The notes beneath the pieces were generated by a model, which ran no database searches, had not been told where the DNA came from, and saw only the letters and a program-made list of their open reading frames with translations. From the NCBI GenBank assembly GCA_024233785.1, contig JACKPD010000007.1:1-64000 (forward strand): 64,000 nt of DNA, read 5' to 3'. This document shows, piece after piece, positions 16,381 through 24,684 of the stretch. How positions within the stretch are numbered: position 1 is the first letter of the stretch; the number at the start of each line of letters is the position of its first letter. The stretch is from Spirochaetales bacterium. GTDB lineage: Bacteria > Spirochaetota > Spirochaetia > CADAEX01. Made by a program: the position numbers and the translations under genes.

Positions 16381-16444
16381 ATTATACACCCGTTTTAAAA
16401 AAACACTGTAGTGTTTTCATCATTTTTTATAAAAAGATGAAAAC
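16381..16444 (-). promoter_or_regulatory. Candidate ugpB promoter with overlapping inverted-repeat operators
   Basis: On the minus strand TATAAT (complement of 16381-16386) lies about 27 bases before ugpB. Over the expected -35 position sits AAAACACT-GT-AGTGTTTT (16400-16417). It shares bases with a second inverted repeat GTTTTCATC (16413-16421) / GATGAAAAC (16436-16444). This is an operator-like layout. The rest of the 353-base divergent gap (16354-16706) shows no gene; AAGGA before 16707 is the symporter's ribosome binding site. Confidence 0.5.
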
Positions 16445-16706
16445 CTACTCCCTCATACATACCGGCAGAACAAAAAAAAACGGCAAAACAAGATATCCTT
16501 CAGATAACTTATTTTACCGGCTCTCTTTTTCTCCGCCATAACAATCCTTTTCAATTTCATTATGCGGCATAAATATGCTGCTGTCAAATTATTTATTTTC
16601 AATTTAAATCAGGGCGAATAAGACCTGTAAAAAACCTGAAGGCAAGGTTGACGAACAGCAAGCCCTCCGGTTAACCTTAGCGGAAAAATATGTTAAGGAT
16701 TAATCT

Positions 16707-18023
16707 ATGATTATTTTACTGATATATCTTGCTGTTCTTTTCGCTATTGGAATACACGATTACTACAGCATCAAGGGTTTTGACGACTATGTGCTTGCCG
16801 GCAGGAAGCAGAAACAGGGCATTGTCACAATGTCGATTCTGGCCACTGTTGTAGGCGCATCTGCGACTATGGGTATTTCATCCCTTGCCGCCAGGTACGG
16901 GATTATAGCCTTTTTGTGGCTCGGCAGCGGGGGTATCGCGCTGATGCTTCAGTCTGTTTTTCTCTCTGAAAAGGTCAGAAACCTGAACGTATATACACTT
17001 CCCGGGCTTGCAGAGCTTACTGCCGGCAGAGAGGGGAAAATACTTACAGCCGTAATTATTGTAATCTCATGGACAGGAATAATCGCGGCGCAGTTTGTCG
17101 CGCTTTCAAGTATAGCATCCCTGCTTACCGGAATAAATGCCGGGCCTCTCTTTATGATAATCTGCTCTGCTGTAATTATTATCTATACAGCTTTCGGCGG
17201 ACAGTTTTCAATAATGAGGACAGACGCCCTGCAGTTCGTACTCCTTGCAGCGGGAATCACAGCAGCGCTCTTCGCTGTGATGGGCAGCAGCATCAGCATG
17301 GCGGATATTACAGGTTTTAAGGGGACCGGAAGCGGAAGTGAAGCTGCTGTCCCTCTGGTTAAAATATTCCATCTGGTATTTGTTGTCGGCGGGGCATATT
17401 TTATAGGGCCTGATATTTTTTCCCGCAACTTCACTTCCGATTCATCTGTTACCGCGAGAAAAGCGACTATGACGGCCGGAGCGGCGCTGCTTCTTATCAG
17501 TATTGCCGTAACTTTGACAGGCGTTTACGCCGCGCTGTTAAATCCCGGGTTAACTGAAAATCCGTATGTTTTCATTATAAAAAATGCAGCAGGCAGATAC
17601 GGGGCAATAATTATCATACTGGGGCTGCTGTCTGCGGTTATCTCATCAACAGACACATGCATAATGACCGCATCCGCCATTATCGAGAAAGATATAATTG
17701 GAAAAACAAATGTCATAGCAACCAGGGTAATTGTGCTGATAACAGGTACAGCTTCTCTATTTCTGGCGCTGTTCCGGAAAGATATCCTCTCCCTGCTTAC
17801 CGGGACCTATTCAGTTTTTTCTCCCGGTGTTGTTTTTCCCCTTTTTATCTCTCTTTTAGCCTATGGAAAAAGAAAAATATCAAAGCCTCTCTGGCTTGCC
17901 GCGGTATGCGCCGGAGGATTATTCGGGATAGCCGCCAATATAACAGGCAAGGAATACCTCTCACTCGCCGGAATGGCATTATCTGCTGTTTTGTCCTTAA
18001 TATCTGTCCGGAGAAAGCCTTAG
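16707..18023 (+). CDS. Sodium:solute symporter (SSS family)
   Basis: A 438-residue integral membrane protein with about 12-13 hydrophobic helices. The N-terminal GFDDYVLAGRKQ and following SILATVVGASATMGISSLAARYG, plus YTAFGGQFSIMRTDALQFVLL, are typical of SSS carriers; the sodium site helix is the ATVVGASATMG region. It is somewhat short for the family (usually 480-550), with few C-terminal helices. Its stop codon overlaps the stop of the kinase/BON gene on the other strand. The substrate is unknown and not obviously related to the neighbouring ugp operon. Confidence 0.88.
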   Translation: MIILLIYLAVLFAIGIHDYYSIKGFDDYVLAGRKQKQGIVTMSILATVVGASATMGISSLAARYGIIAFLWLGSGGIALMLQSVFLSEKVRNLNVYTLPGLAELTAGREGKILTAVIIVISWTGIIAAQFVALSSIASLLTGINAGPLFMIICSAVIIIYTAFGGQFSIMRTDALQFVLLAAGITAALFAVMGSSISMADITGFKGTGSGSEAAVPLVKIFHLVFVVGGAYFIGPDIFSRNFTSDSSVTARKATMTAGAALLLISIAVTLTGVYAALLNPGLTENPYVFIIKNAAGRYGAIIIILGLLSAVISSTDTCIMTASAIIEKDIIGKTNVIATRVIVLITGTASLFLALFRKDILSLLTGTYSVFSPGVVFPLFISLLAYGKRKISKPLWLAAVCAGGLFGIAANITGKEYLSLAGMALSAVLSLISVRRKP

Positions 18024-18841
18024 ATAATAGGCGGATACTGGCTTATAAAGACAATATTATTCTCAACACTCTCAATCCCTGCAATTTTGGCGGCCTTTCC
18101 GCACTGGTCAATCATGCTGTCAACCTCCACAGTGCCTGCAAGAGTTGCCTTGCCGTCTTCCACTTCAACTTCGAGAAGATGTACAGCAATGTTTTTTTCA
18201 TAAAGAATTCTGATAATTATTTTCTGCGCGGTAAGCATGTTTTTCAGGTACTTCTGTCCTTTTATCTCAAAATCCTCTTCAAGATAAGACTCTATCAAAG
18301 CAGAGAGCATGTTGCTGACTGAATCGGTTGAAAAATAATCTGTATTGAATGTGATATCATATGATTCAGGACTGCTCCAGTCTTCGTGGTAGTAATATTT
18401 ATGGAAGCCGATCCTTTCATGGTCAGATATTTTCATGACCTTTTTGGCTTCTTTTTCATCGTAACCGAACTCATGCATCAGCCTTTCAATCCTGGTCTCA
18501 TCTGAGGATACAAGCCGAATACGAAGTACTCCAGGCGTCCCTTTGAGAAGAAATGATCCGCCGCGGCCGAGCAGGACGCATCCCTTGTTCTCAACTGCCT
18601 TCTCAAAAAAATAAAGTTTGAAATAATTGAAGAATTTTTCATTTTCAAGGAAAAAACTGTCACGGAAAGAAGGCTTTTTCTCATCATATTTTTCAATAAT
18701 TTCAGTGTCAATATTATATTTTTCAAGCGCATCAAGGATATTGTTCTTATCAATATAAAACCAGCCGAATTTTTTCGCCAGCGCAGGCGCTATTTCACGG
18801 CTTAAACTGCCGGCCTGCCTTGATATTGTAATTATTGCCAT
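18020..18841 (-). CDS. Cytidylate-kinase-like protein fused to a BON domain
   Basis: An ATG at 18889 opens the frame, but GGAGG lies just before the ATG at 18841, giving 273 residues starting MAIITISRQAGSLS. Residues about 1-195 match cytidylate kinase-like family 2 (P-loop-type start ITISRQAGS, GCVLLGRGGSFLL, LRIRLVSSDETRIERLM, TFNTDYFS). About 205-270 is a BON-like domain (VHLLEVEVEDGKATLAGTVEVDSMIDQCGKAAKIAGIESVENNI). Kinase-like proteins of this group are annotated as CMP kinase paralogues, but the Walker lysine of true Cmk is replaced by the SRQAGS form. BON domains bind membranes or ligands. Function is not established. Confidence 0.85.
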   Translation of the reverse strand: MAIITISRQAGSLSREIAPALAKKFGWFYIDKNNILDALEKYNIDTEIIEKYDEKKPSFRDSFFLENEKFFNYFKLYFFEKAVENKGCVLLGRGGSFLLKGTPGVLRIRLVSSDETRIERLMHEFGYDEKEAKKVMKISDHERIGFHKYYYHEDWSSPESYDITFNTDYFSTDSVSNMLSALIESYLEEDFEIKGQKYLKNMLTAQKIIIRILYEKNIAVHLLEVEVEDGKATLAGTVEVDSMIDQCGKAAKIAGIESVENNIVFISQYPPII

Positions 18842-18944
18842 ATTTTGCCTCCTGATTAAAATTCTATTATGAGATATGGATAAAATCAACCAATTATAAT
18901 ATTATCTTCAAAATACTTGCAGGGCTAAGGTAATCAGGTCAATC

Positions 18945-19916
18945 ATGACAGAACCGCTTCCGAGACTGGACAGCAATAAGGAATTAAAAGAAAAGCTCCT
19001 TACATTCTGCCGCCTTAAAAAAGGTGAAGTCTGGATTGATCCGGTAAAGGGACACCGGGTCGGGGTACTTGATGCCGCATCTGCCGGTGATGTCGGGAAA
19101 ATAATGGGAGATGACAGGGCAGACCTTATTGTCAATGACCCTCCCTATAATATCAAACTTGAAAACAAGTCTACCGGCAACCTGTTCAGCCATGAAATAG
19201 AAAAATATATTGATTTTTCAAAACAATGGATTGAAAACGCAGACCTGTTTTCAGCTGATGATTCATGGTTTTATCTCTGGCTTGGCGCGGACCAGAAAAA
19301 CAATTTTTCCCCCCTGCCGGAAATAATGATGCTGATGAGGGAGTTTAAAGCCTACAGGTCAAGGAGCTATATTACTCTAAGGAATCAGAGGGGTTACGGA
19401 ACTCAAAAAAACTGGATGTGCATCAGGCAGGAGCTCCTCTGCTATCAGAAGGGCATGCCAGCCTTTGAGGTGATTTATACAGATATCCCGAAAGTCCTTA
19501 AAGGATATTACAAGACCATCAACGGGAATCTTACGGAAAATATTGAAAGAAGCCGTTCGGAAAACATCCGCCCGGGGAATGTGTGGATTGATATACAGCA
19601 GGTTTTCTACCTTATGGAAGAAAATGTTCCGGGCGCCTATGCCCAGAAAAGCCTTAAATCGATAGAAAGGGTACTGCTTACAAGCAGCAGGAAAAATCAG
19701 ATTGTAGCTGATTTTTTCGCCCATTCAGGGACGACACTTATAGCCGCCGAAAAAACCGGGAGACGCTGCTATACCTTTGACCTTGATCCGGTTTTCGCGG
19801 AACTCACAATAAGAAGGCTTGAAAGATTCAGGGAAACCGGAAAAACAGGCTGGCAGTGCGGCAATCCTTTCCCTGAAATCGGGGCGGCAGACAATGGCCG
19901 GCCTCATTTTCCATAA
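18945..19916 (+). CDS. Orphan DNA methyltransferase (N6-adenine/N4-cytosine, DPPY type)
   Basis: A 323-residue methyltransferase of the N4/N6 family. Catalytic motif IV is N64DPPYN; the AdoMet-binding motif I DFFAHSGTTLIAAE (about 256-269) comes after it, followed by CYTFDLDPVFAELTIRRL. The order IV then I marks a beta-class enzyme. DPPY favours N6-adenine methylation. No restriction endonuclease or specificity subunit is nearby, so it is an orphan, perhaps regulatory, enzyme. The recognition sequence cannot be read from the protein. Several sequence-recognition-type inserts lie between the motifs (about 75-245). Confidence 0.92.
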   Translation: MTEPLPRLDSNKELKEKLLTFCRLKKGEVWIDPVKGHRVGVLDAASAGDVGKIMGDDRADLIVNDPPYNIKLENKSTGNLFSHEIEKYIDFSKQWIENADLFSADDSWFYLWLGADQKNNFSPLPEIMMLMREFKAYRSRSYITLRNQRGYGTQKNWMCIRQELLCYQKGMPAFEVIYTDIPKVLKGYYKTINGNLTENIERSRSENIRPGNVWIDIQQVFYLMEENVPGAYAQKSLKSIERVLLTSSRKNQIVADFFAHSGTTLIAAEKTGRRCYTFDLDPVFAELTIRRLERFRETGKTGWQCGNPFPEIGAADNGRPHFP

Positions 19917-19962
19917 GCTGATGACAGGCTGTATTATTGATTAAAATAGCTGGTTGTGGTAT

Positions 19963-20045
19963 AAAAAAACCCCTTCCCCTGACAGAGGAAGGGATTAACA
20001 AATCGATAAAAGAAGGAGAAGAAAGGGTGGAGGCTCTTTACCCTT
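19963..20045 (-). ncRNA. Candidate small RNA with CU-rich, anti-Shine-Dalgarno segments
   Basis: On the minus strand TTGACT (complement of 20074-20079) and TATCAT (20051-20056) are spaced by 17. A transcript starting near 20045 would open with a hairpin AAAGGGT/ACCCTTT whose loop shows GCCTCC, continue through a CT-rich linker (TTCTTCTCCTTCTTTT) and end at CCCTTCC/GGAAGGG plus GTTTTTTT (19993 to 19963). About 83 nt. No minus-strand gene lies to the right that needs this terminator. The evidence is sequence architecture only; the hairpins could instead serve the plus-strand genes. Confidence 0.45.
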
Positions 20046-20050
20046 TTTTT
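20022..20050 (+). terminator. Terminator after the DNA methyltransferase
   Basis: A seven-pair stem AAAGGGT / ACCCTTT with a ten-base loop, ending in a run of seven T residues, about 105 bases after the methyltransferase stop. It also forms the 5' hairpin of the candidate minus-strand small RNA. Confidence 0.6.
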
Positions 20051-20192
20051 ATGATATTATAGAAAATTCTGATAGTCAAATTAATTTTATTAAATGTTAT
20101 TAAATAAATAACTTTTGTTCATGCAAAATCTGTTTTTGGACTTTGCAGTTATCAATTGTTAGATAAACTATAAAAACACATGAGGAATGAAT

Positions 20193-20756
20193 ATGATTAA
20201 AGCAGGCGCCATCGATAAAGGGATGTTTTTACTTTTAAAAAATGATCCGCATCTGGTAGTGGAAAGGGAATTTGTAAATCCGGGGAAAGGCTCGGCATTT
20301 GTGCGGCTCAAACTTAAAAATCTGATTACGGGCCAGGCCCTGCGGGAAACAATGAAAACACAGGATAACGTAGAAGAGGCAACTGTAACTGAAAAAGGGT
20401 GCCAGTATCTTTACGCTGACCCGGAGGCATACCATTTTATGGATGTTGAGACATTTGAGCAGTTTACAGTCCCTTTTGCAGGGTTTGAGGATAAACAGCT
20501 TTTTATGATTGAAGGAGATACCTACAAGGTTGTTGTATGGGACGAAAAACCTATTGATGTAAAAGTTCCGTACAAAATGATATACACTGTTACAGAAGCC
20601 AGCGAAGGGATCAAAGGAGATACAGTCACAAAAACAACAAAACCTGTTAAAGTAGAAACCGGCCTTGTCGTAAGGGTTCCCCTTTTTATCAAAGAAGGAG
20701 AACGGATAATGGTTAATACAGAAACAAAAGAATATGTTGAAAGGGTAAACAGCTGA
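20193..20756 (+). CDS. efp: Translation elongation factor P
   Basis: 187 residues from ATG 20193; GAGGA (20182-20186) sits six bases before it, which excludes the ATG at 20187. Three-domain EF-P: the N-terminal KOW-like domain has the tip loop N29PGKGSA with Lys32, the residue modified in many EF-Ps. The OB domains follow, ending VNTETKEYVERVN. It relieves ribosome stalling at polyproline stretches. No modification enzyme (EpmA/EpmB, EarP, YmfI) is in the window, so the modification state is unknown. It is a single gene with a strong terminator. Confidence 0.96.
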   Translation: MIKAGAIDKGMFLLLKNDPHLVVEREFVNPGKGSAFVRLKLKNLITGQALRETMKTQDNVEEATVTEKGCQYLYADPEAYHFMDVETFEQFTVPFAGFEDKQLFMIEGDTYKVVVWDEKPIDVKVPYKMIYTVTEASEGIKGDTVTKTTKPVKVETGLVVRVPLFIKEGERIMVNTETKEYVERVNS

Positions 20757-20789
20757 ATCTTCTGTAAATCAAAATCCGGATATAACAGG

Positions 20790-20835
20790 CTGCGGATAGT
20801 TCCTTTACAGGGACCTCTCTCCGCAGTTTTTTTTT
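20790..20835 (+). terminator. Terminator of efp
   Basis: An outer stem CTGCGGA / TCCGCAG, with further pairing inside, is followed by nine T residues. It begins 33 bases after the efp stop. Confidence 0.9.
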
Positions 20836-20913
20836 CTTTTTTTCTTTTCTATTATATATAATTTTTAGTATATTCATCTAATAATATTTTTTTAGTCGAT
20901 AAGGAGAAAAGAA

Positions 20914-21690
20914 ATGAAAATCAGGACTTTTAGTATTATTTCAATGTTTTTGTTGTTAAGTTCCGCAGTCTTTGCGCAAGAAGCTGCACAGAATATTTAT
21001 ACAGAATCAATTTCCTACACTGTGGACGGGCAGAAGCTTATAGGCTTTCTGGCATATGACAAGTCGGTAACTGCGAAAAGGCCCGGCATACTGGTTGTTC
21101 ATGAATGGATGGGAATTAATAATTACGCAAAAAAGCGGGCTGTTGACCTTGCAAAAGAGGGTTATGTAGCTTTTGCTCTTGATATGTACGGAGACGGTAA
21201 AGAAATACCAGCATCTGAAGCAAGGGCAAAATCAGGGGCGGTTGGAACAGATTATCCCCTGGTAAAAAAACGGTTTAATGCTGCTCTTGATATATTGAAA
21301 AACGCGCAATACACAGATAAAGACAGGATTGCTGCTATAGGCTATTGTTTCGGCGGCGGTATCGTCCTTAACATGGCAAGAATGGGAACTGATATTAATG
21401 GAGTTGTAGGGTTCCATTCATCAATCAATACAGGGCTTACTGCCCAAAAAGGTGATATTAAAACCAGGATTCTCGCGATACAGGGAGATGCCGACCCTGC
21501 CGCTCCTGAGGAAAAACAGAAAGCTTTTGTCAAGGAGATGAAGGATAGTGAGGCTGATTTCGCATATATTGTTTACGGGAATCTGCCTGCACATAATTTT
21601 ACAAATCCGGAGAGTAAGACCTATTTTGAGGATGAGGCAAATATGGCCTGGGCATCAATGCTTGTTTTTTTTGACTCAATATTCAAGTAA
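20914..21690 (+). CDS. Secreted dienelactone hydrolase family protein
   Basis: A 258-residue alpha/beta hydrolase with a signal peptide (MKIRTFSIISMFLLLSSAVFAQ). Dienelactone hydrolase features: RPGILVVHEWMGINNYAKKRA (oxyanion Glu region), nucleophile elbow GYCFGGG with Cys in place of Ser, acid region GDADPAAP, and a catalytic His in PAHNFTNPE. Periplasmic or exported esterase/lactonase activity is likely; the substrate is unknown. AAGGAG precedes the ATG. It is a single gene bounded by terminators on both sides. Confidence 0.92.
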   Translation: MKIRTFSIISMFLLLSSAVFAQEAAQNIYTESISYTVDGQKLIGFLAYDKSVTAKRPGILVVHEWMGINNYAKKRAVDLAKEGYVAFALDMYGDGKEIPASEARAKSGAVGTDYPLVKKRFNAALDILKNAQYTDKDRIAAIGYCFGGGIVLNMARMGTDINGVVGFHSSINTGLTAQKGDIKTRILAIQGDADPAAPEEKQKAFVKEMKDSEADFAYIVYGNLPAHNFTNPESKTYFEDEANMAWASMLVFFDSIFK

Positions 21691-21735
21691 GATGTTTAGT
21701 GCTTTTTATTAAAAGCAAAAATAAATTAAAACAGC

Positions 21736-21777
21736 AAACCCCTTCCATGAAATTAAAAACTGGAAGGGGTTTTTATA
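21736..21777. terminator. Bidirectional terminator between dienelactone hydrolase and the QmcA-like operon
   Basis: Perfect arms AAACCCCTTCCA / TGGAAGGGGTTT with a 13-base loop. A T-run follows on the plus strand, and the A residues that open the left arm give a short T-run on the minus strand. It lies between two convergent genes. Confidence 0.9.
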
Positions 21778-21804
21778 TCTTCTCCCGTCAGATCCAGGGT
21801 ATTT

Positions 21805-22689
21805 CTACTTTTCTTTTAACAGCTCGCTTACAGATACCGCAAGTCCGGCAATACTTTGAATATCGGAGGGGATAATAATCTTGGTAGCCTGGCCGTCGGC
21901 AGCTTTCATGAAAGCCTCAAGGCTCTTCAGTGCAATGACCTGCTTATTGGGGTCGGCGTTTTTAAGCATTTTAATACCTTCCGCTGTTGCATTCTGCACT
22001 TTTAGTATGGCTTCCGATTCGCCTTCCGCTTTTCTGATAGCGGCTTCCTTCTCCGCCTCTGCTTTAAGTATTGTAGATTCTTTCTGTCCCTCTGCGACAA
22101 GAATTGCTGACTGCTTTTCCCCCTCGGCTCTTAAAATAGCCTCCCGTCTTCCCCTTTCCGCACGCATCTGTTTTTCCATTGCTTCCTGGATATCCTTCGG
22201 CGGCAGAATATTTTTCACCTCTACCCTGTTTACCTTTATACCCCACGCATCGGTTGCCTCATCAAGAAGGGACCTCATTTTTGTATTAATTGTATCGCGT
22301 GAAGTAAGTGTCTCATCAAGCTCAAGGTCTCCGATTATGTTTCTTAAAGTTGTCGCAGTAAGATTCTCAATAGCTGACATAGGATTTTCAATTCCGTACG
22401 CATACAGCTTTGAGTCTGTTATCTGAAAATAGACAACAGTATCAATCTGCATTGTAACATTATCTTTTGTGATTACCGGCTGCGGAGGGAAATCCACAAC
22501 TTTTTCCTTTATCGAGACCCTTTTTGCGACCCTGTCGAGCAGAGGCAGTTTCAGGTGCAGCCCTACACTCCATGTCGTAAGATAAGCGCCCAGTCTTTCA
22601 ATAACATAAGTTTCCGCCTGAGGAACAATCCGCACATTTGTCAGCAGCAGCAGAACAACAATAACTGATATCAGAATTATTAATATCAT
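21805..22689 (-). CDS. SPFH/band-7 membrane protease scaffold (QmcA/paraslipin-like)
   Basis: A 294-residue protein with one N-terminal membrane helix (MILIILISVIVVLLLL) and a band-7/SPFH domain (about 25-180, with VPQAETYVIERLGAY, TKDNVTMQIDTVVYFQI, ATTLRNIIGDLELDETLTSRD). A long charged coiled coil follows (about 185-250, repeated AEGEKQSAILVAEGQKES pattern), then a paraslipin-type C-terminus. It oligomerises into membrane microdomain rings that bind proteases and other partners. It overlaps nfeD by four bases, the usual pairing of these families. Confidence 0.94.
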   Translation of the reverse strand: MILIILISVIVVLLLLTNVRIVPQAETYVIERLGAYLTTWSVGLHLKLPLLDRVAKRVSIKEKVVDFPPQPVITKDNVTMQIDTVVYFQITDSKLYAYGIENPMSAIENLTATTLRNIIGDLELDETLTSRDTINTKMRSLLDEATDAWGIKVNRVEVKNILPPKDIQEAMEKQMRAERGRREAILRAEGEKQSAILVAEGQKESTILKAEAEKEAAIRKAEGESEAILKVQNATAEGIKMLKNADPNKQVIALKSLEAFMKAADGQATKIIIPSDIQSIAGLAVSVSELLKEK

Positions 22690-23135
22690 ATTTCCCCCTT
22701 TTTATTTACAAGAAGCCTGACGCCCCTTATTTCAGCAATTACAACAGTCTCTCCCGGATCAATTGCAGTATTAGTGACAGACTCCGCGCTCCAGTCCTGT
22801 CCTTTTACTTTTACAATGCCGGTTTTGAACTCTTCAATCCTGTTCACTACAACTCCTGTTTCACCTATAAGGCTTTCGGAATTGGTTTTTGTTCTGCCGA
22901 TTTTCAGGTATTTCACTGCGATCGGGCGGGCAAAAACAAGCAGGGCAATCGCGGACAGCAGTGAAAGGAGGATCTGAAACAGAAGTGGCAGCCCGACAAG
23001 GGAGCATGCCATACCTATCAGAGAACCGCAGGCAAACCATAAAGTTGTGAGGTTTAAAGTCATTGCTTCAATAACTATGAATAAAACCGCGGCGGCAAGC
23101 CAGATATATTCCGGATGAAGAAGTAAATATCTCAT
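22686..23135 (-). CDS. NfeD-family membrane protein
   Basis: A 149-residue short-form NfeD: three to four membrane helices (about 8-80) followed by an OB-fold domain (about 88-145, LIGETGVVVNRIEEFKTGIVKVKGQDWSAES). NfeD partners the SPFH protein encoded next, with ATGA overlap. The ClpP-like protease domain of long NfeDs is absent. The start is one base after the mscS-type gene ends, so the three genes form one operon. Confidence 0.93.
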   Translation of the reverse strand: MRYLLLHPEYIWLAAAVLFIVIEAMTLNLTTLWFACGSLIGMACSLVGLPLLFQILLSLLSAIALLVFARPIAVKYLKIGRTKTNSESLIGETGVVVNRIEEFKTGIVKVKGQDWSAESVTNTAIDPGETVVIAEIRGVRLLVNKKGEI

Positions 23136-23136
23136 T

Positions 23137-24264
23137 TTATCCCTCTTTCTTTATATGAACATCAATCTGACTGAATGGAATCTCTATTTTATGTTCTTTG
23201 AGTTCCTTCCAAATCTCGAAATTATTCCAGGCTATTGCAATGCCCCTGTTGGAAACGTCCCTTATCGTGGAATAGAGGACCATTTCTATTCCTGAGTCCC
23301 CGAAATTATAAAGCCTGGCATCAGGTTCGGTCCCTTCCAGCCAATAAGGATTTCTTATAGCGATATCAGAAAGAATTGATTTAACCAGGGCAACATCGGA
23401 ATTGTAAGCGACAGAAACACTGTTTTTTATAATAACGCTTCTGTCCGAATAACTGTCATTGTGTATTACATCAGAAATAAGAAGTGAATTGGGAACAATG
23501 ATTGTCTCGTTCATTAGTGTGGTAACTACAGTCGAAATAGTATTTATTTTGGTAATTACCCCGCGGTTCTGTGCTACCGTAATAAGGTCCCCTTCCCTGA
23601 TCGGCCGTGTTATTACAATTACAAATCCCGCAAACAGGTTTGCGACAAGGTTCTGAAGGCCGAAACCGAGGCCGATACCAAGTACCCCGAATAAAACCGC
23701 TATGGAGGAAAGGTCTATGCCTATTACTGAGAGTCCTATAAGAAGCGTCAGTACTGTTGCGCCGTACCTGACAAGCTTGGCTATTGTAAACCGTTTTGAG
23801 CTTTCATAACTGTATAAATCTAAGGACGAGGTATCAATTATTTTGGAAACCAGCTTTCCCGCCCATGAAGCAAAAAAGAAAACCGGGATCATCATCACAA
23901 TGGTAAGAACTGATATGGAAGTACTTCCGGCCACAAATACCGGTTCATTCAAAACCCTGAATACGAGGAGAAAATATTTTACAACCTCATCACCGAGCAG
24001 CTTGTCGGCTAGAATTACAAATGCAGTTATAATGATAATCCTGAAACTGTTCCTGATATAAGTTATAATTTTCTTTCTGTTTTCTTCTTTAAGATTTGAT
24101 TTTCCAAGAGCCCGGACAATAATTTTCAGAACAAACTTATATACAAAAAGTAAAATCAGCAGAGGTACAATAAAATTGAGGATAAGCTGCTGAAGGGTCA
24201 GGGGTATTTTTTCACCGTTTACAATAAGATCTCTGGATAAAAGCTCTTTTATAAAGTCCAACAT
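23137..24264 (-). CDS. MscS-family mechanosensitive channel
   Basis: A 375-residue protein with about four membrane helices before a conserved MscS core. The pore-helix/beta-domain signature GIGLGFGLQNLVANLFAGFVIVITRPIREGDLI (about 195-228) is intact, followed by the cytoplasmic VGVITKINTISTVV-type beta domain and the C-terminal vestibule. It releases solutes on hypo-osmotic shock. It is the first gene of the mscS-nfeD-qmcA-like operon. Confidence 0.93.
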   Translation of the reverse strand: MLDFIKELLSRDLIVNGEKIPLTLQQLILNFIVPLLILLFVYKFVLKIIVRALGKSNLKEENRKKIITYIRNSFRIIIITAFVILADKLLGDEVVKYFLLVFRVLNEPVFVAGSTSISVLTIVMMIPVFFFASWAGKLVSKIIDTSSLDLYSYESSKRFTIAKLVRYGATVLTLLIGLSVIGIDLSSIAVLFGVLGIGLGFGLQNLVANLFAGFVIVITRPIREGDLITVAQNRGVITKINTISTVVTTLMNETIIVPNSLLISDVIHNDSYSDRSVIIKNSVSVAYNSDVALVKSILSDIAIRNPYWLEGTEPDARLYNFGDSGIEMVLYSTIRDVSNRGIAIAWNNFEIWKELKEHKIEIPFSQIDVHIKKEG

Positions 24265-24332
24265 ACCTCTATATTAATATATTTTATGAAACTTGTCAGA
24301 AAAAAGTATTACCCGGTTAAAGGAGATGGGAA

Positions 24333-24617
24333 TTGAGTATATTTGAAGCTGTTATGATAATTTCATTCGGAGTGGCATGGCCCACCTCACTTATAAAATC
24401 CTGGAAATCAAGAACAGCGAAAGGCAAGAGCCTTCCGTTCATGCTTATAATTGTTCTCGGGTACCTCTCCGGTATTGTTAACAAGATTGTCTACAGCAGG
24501 GATATTATAATAATATTCTATGTAATAAACCTTCTTATGGTGCTGGCGGATGTTGTTCTGTATTTCAGAAACAGGAAAATCGATATTGCAGCGGATTTAC
24601 TGCAGAAGCATCAATAA
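24333..24617 (+). CDS. Small three-helix membrane protein, PQ-loop/SemiSWEET-like
   Basis: 94 residues starting at TTG, seven bases after AAAGGAG (24319-24325). It has three transmembrane helices. The segment AWPTSLIKSWKSRTAKGKSLPF after helix 1 resembles the PQ-loop of MtN3/SWEET proteins, where a proline in helix 1 is followed by basic residues and a KS-x-S motif. One three-helix bundle is the SemiSWEET architecture, which dimerises to carry sugars. The match is by pattern only. The gene stands alone between the mscS promoter region and the tyrS terminator. Confidence 0.75.
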   Translation: MSIFEAVMIISFGVAWPTSLIKSWKSRTAKGKSLPFMLIIVLGYLSGIVNKIVYSRDIIIIFYVINLLMVLADVVLYFRNRKIDIAADLLQKHQ

Positions 24618-24660
24618 AAAAAGGCATGAGCGCCGCGGATAATCCGGTATGCGCCATGCC
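24616..24660 (-). terminator. Terminator of the gltX-glyS-tyrS operon (probably bidirectional)
   Basis: Stem GGCATG(a)GCGC / GCGC-CATGCC. On the minus strand it is followed by seven T residues (complement of 24616-24622). It lies 25 bases after the tyrS stop, and also just after the SemiSWEET-like gene. Confidence 0.85.
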
Positions 24661-24684
24661 TTTCTATGCAGATCGTATAGCAGA

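Noticed and set aside
18945..19916. Restriction-modification system around the DNA methyltransferase
   Set aside because: Neighbours are a cytidylate-kinase-like/BON gene and efp; no endonuclease or specificity gene is near, so it is listed as an orphan enzyme.
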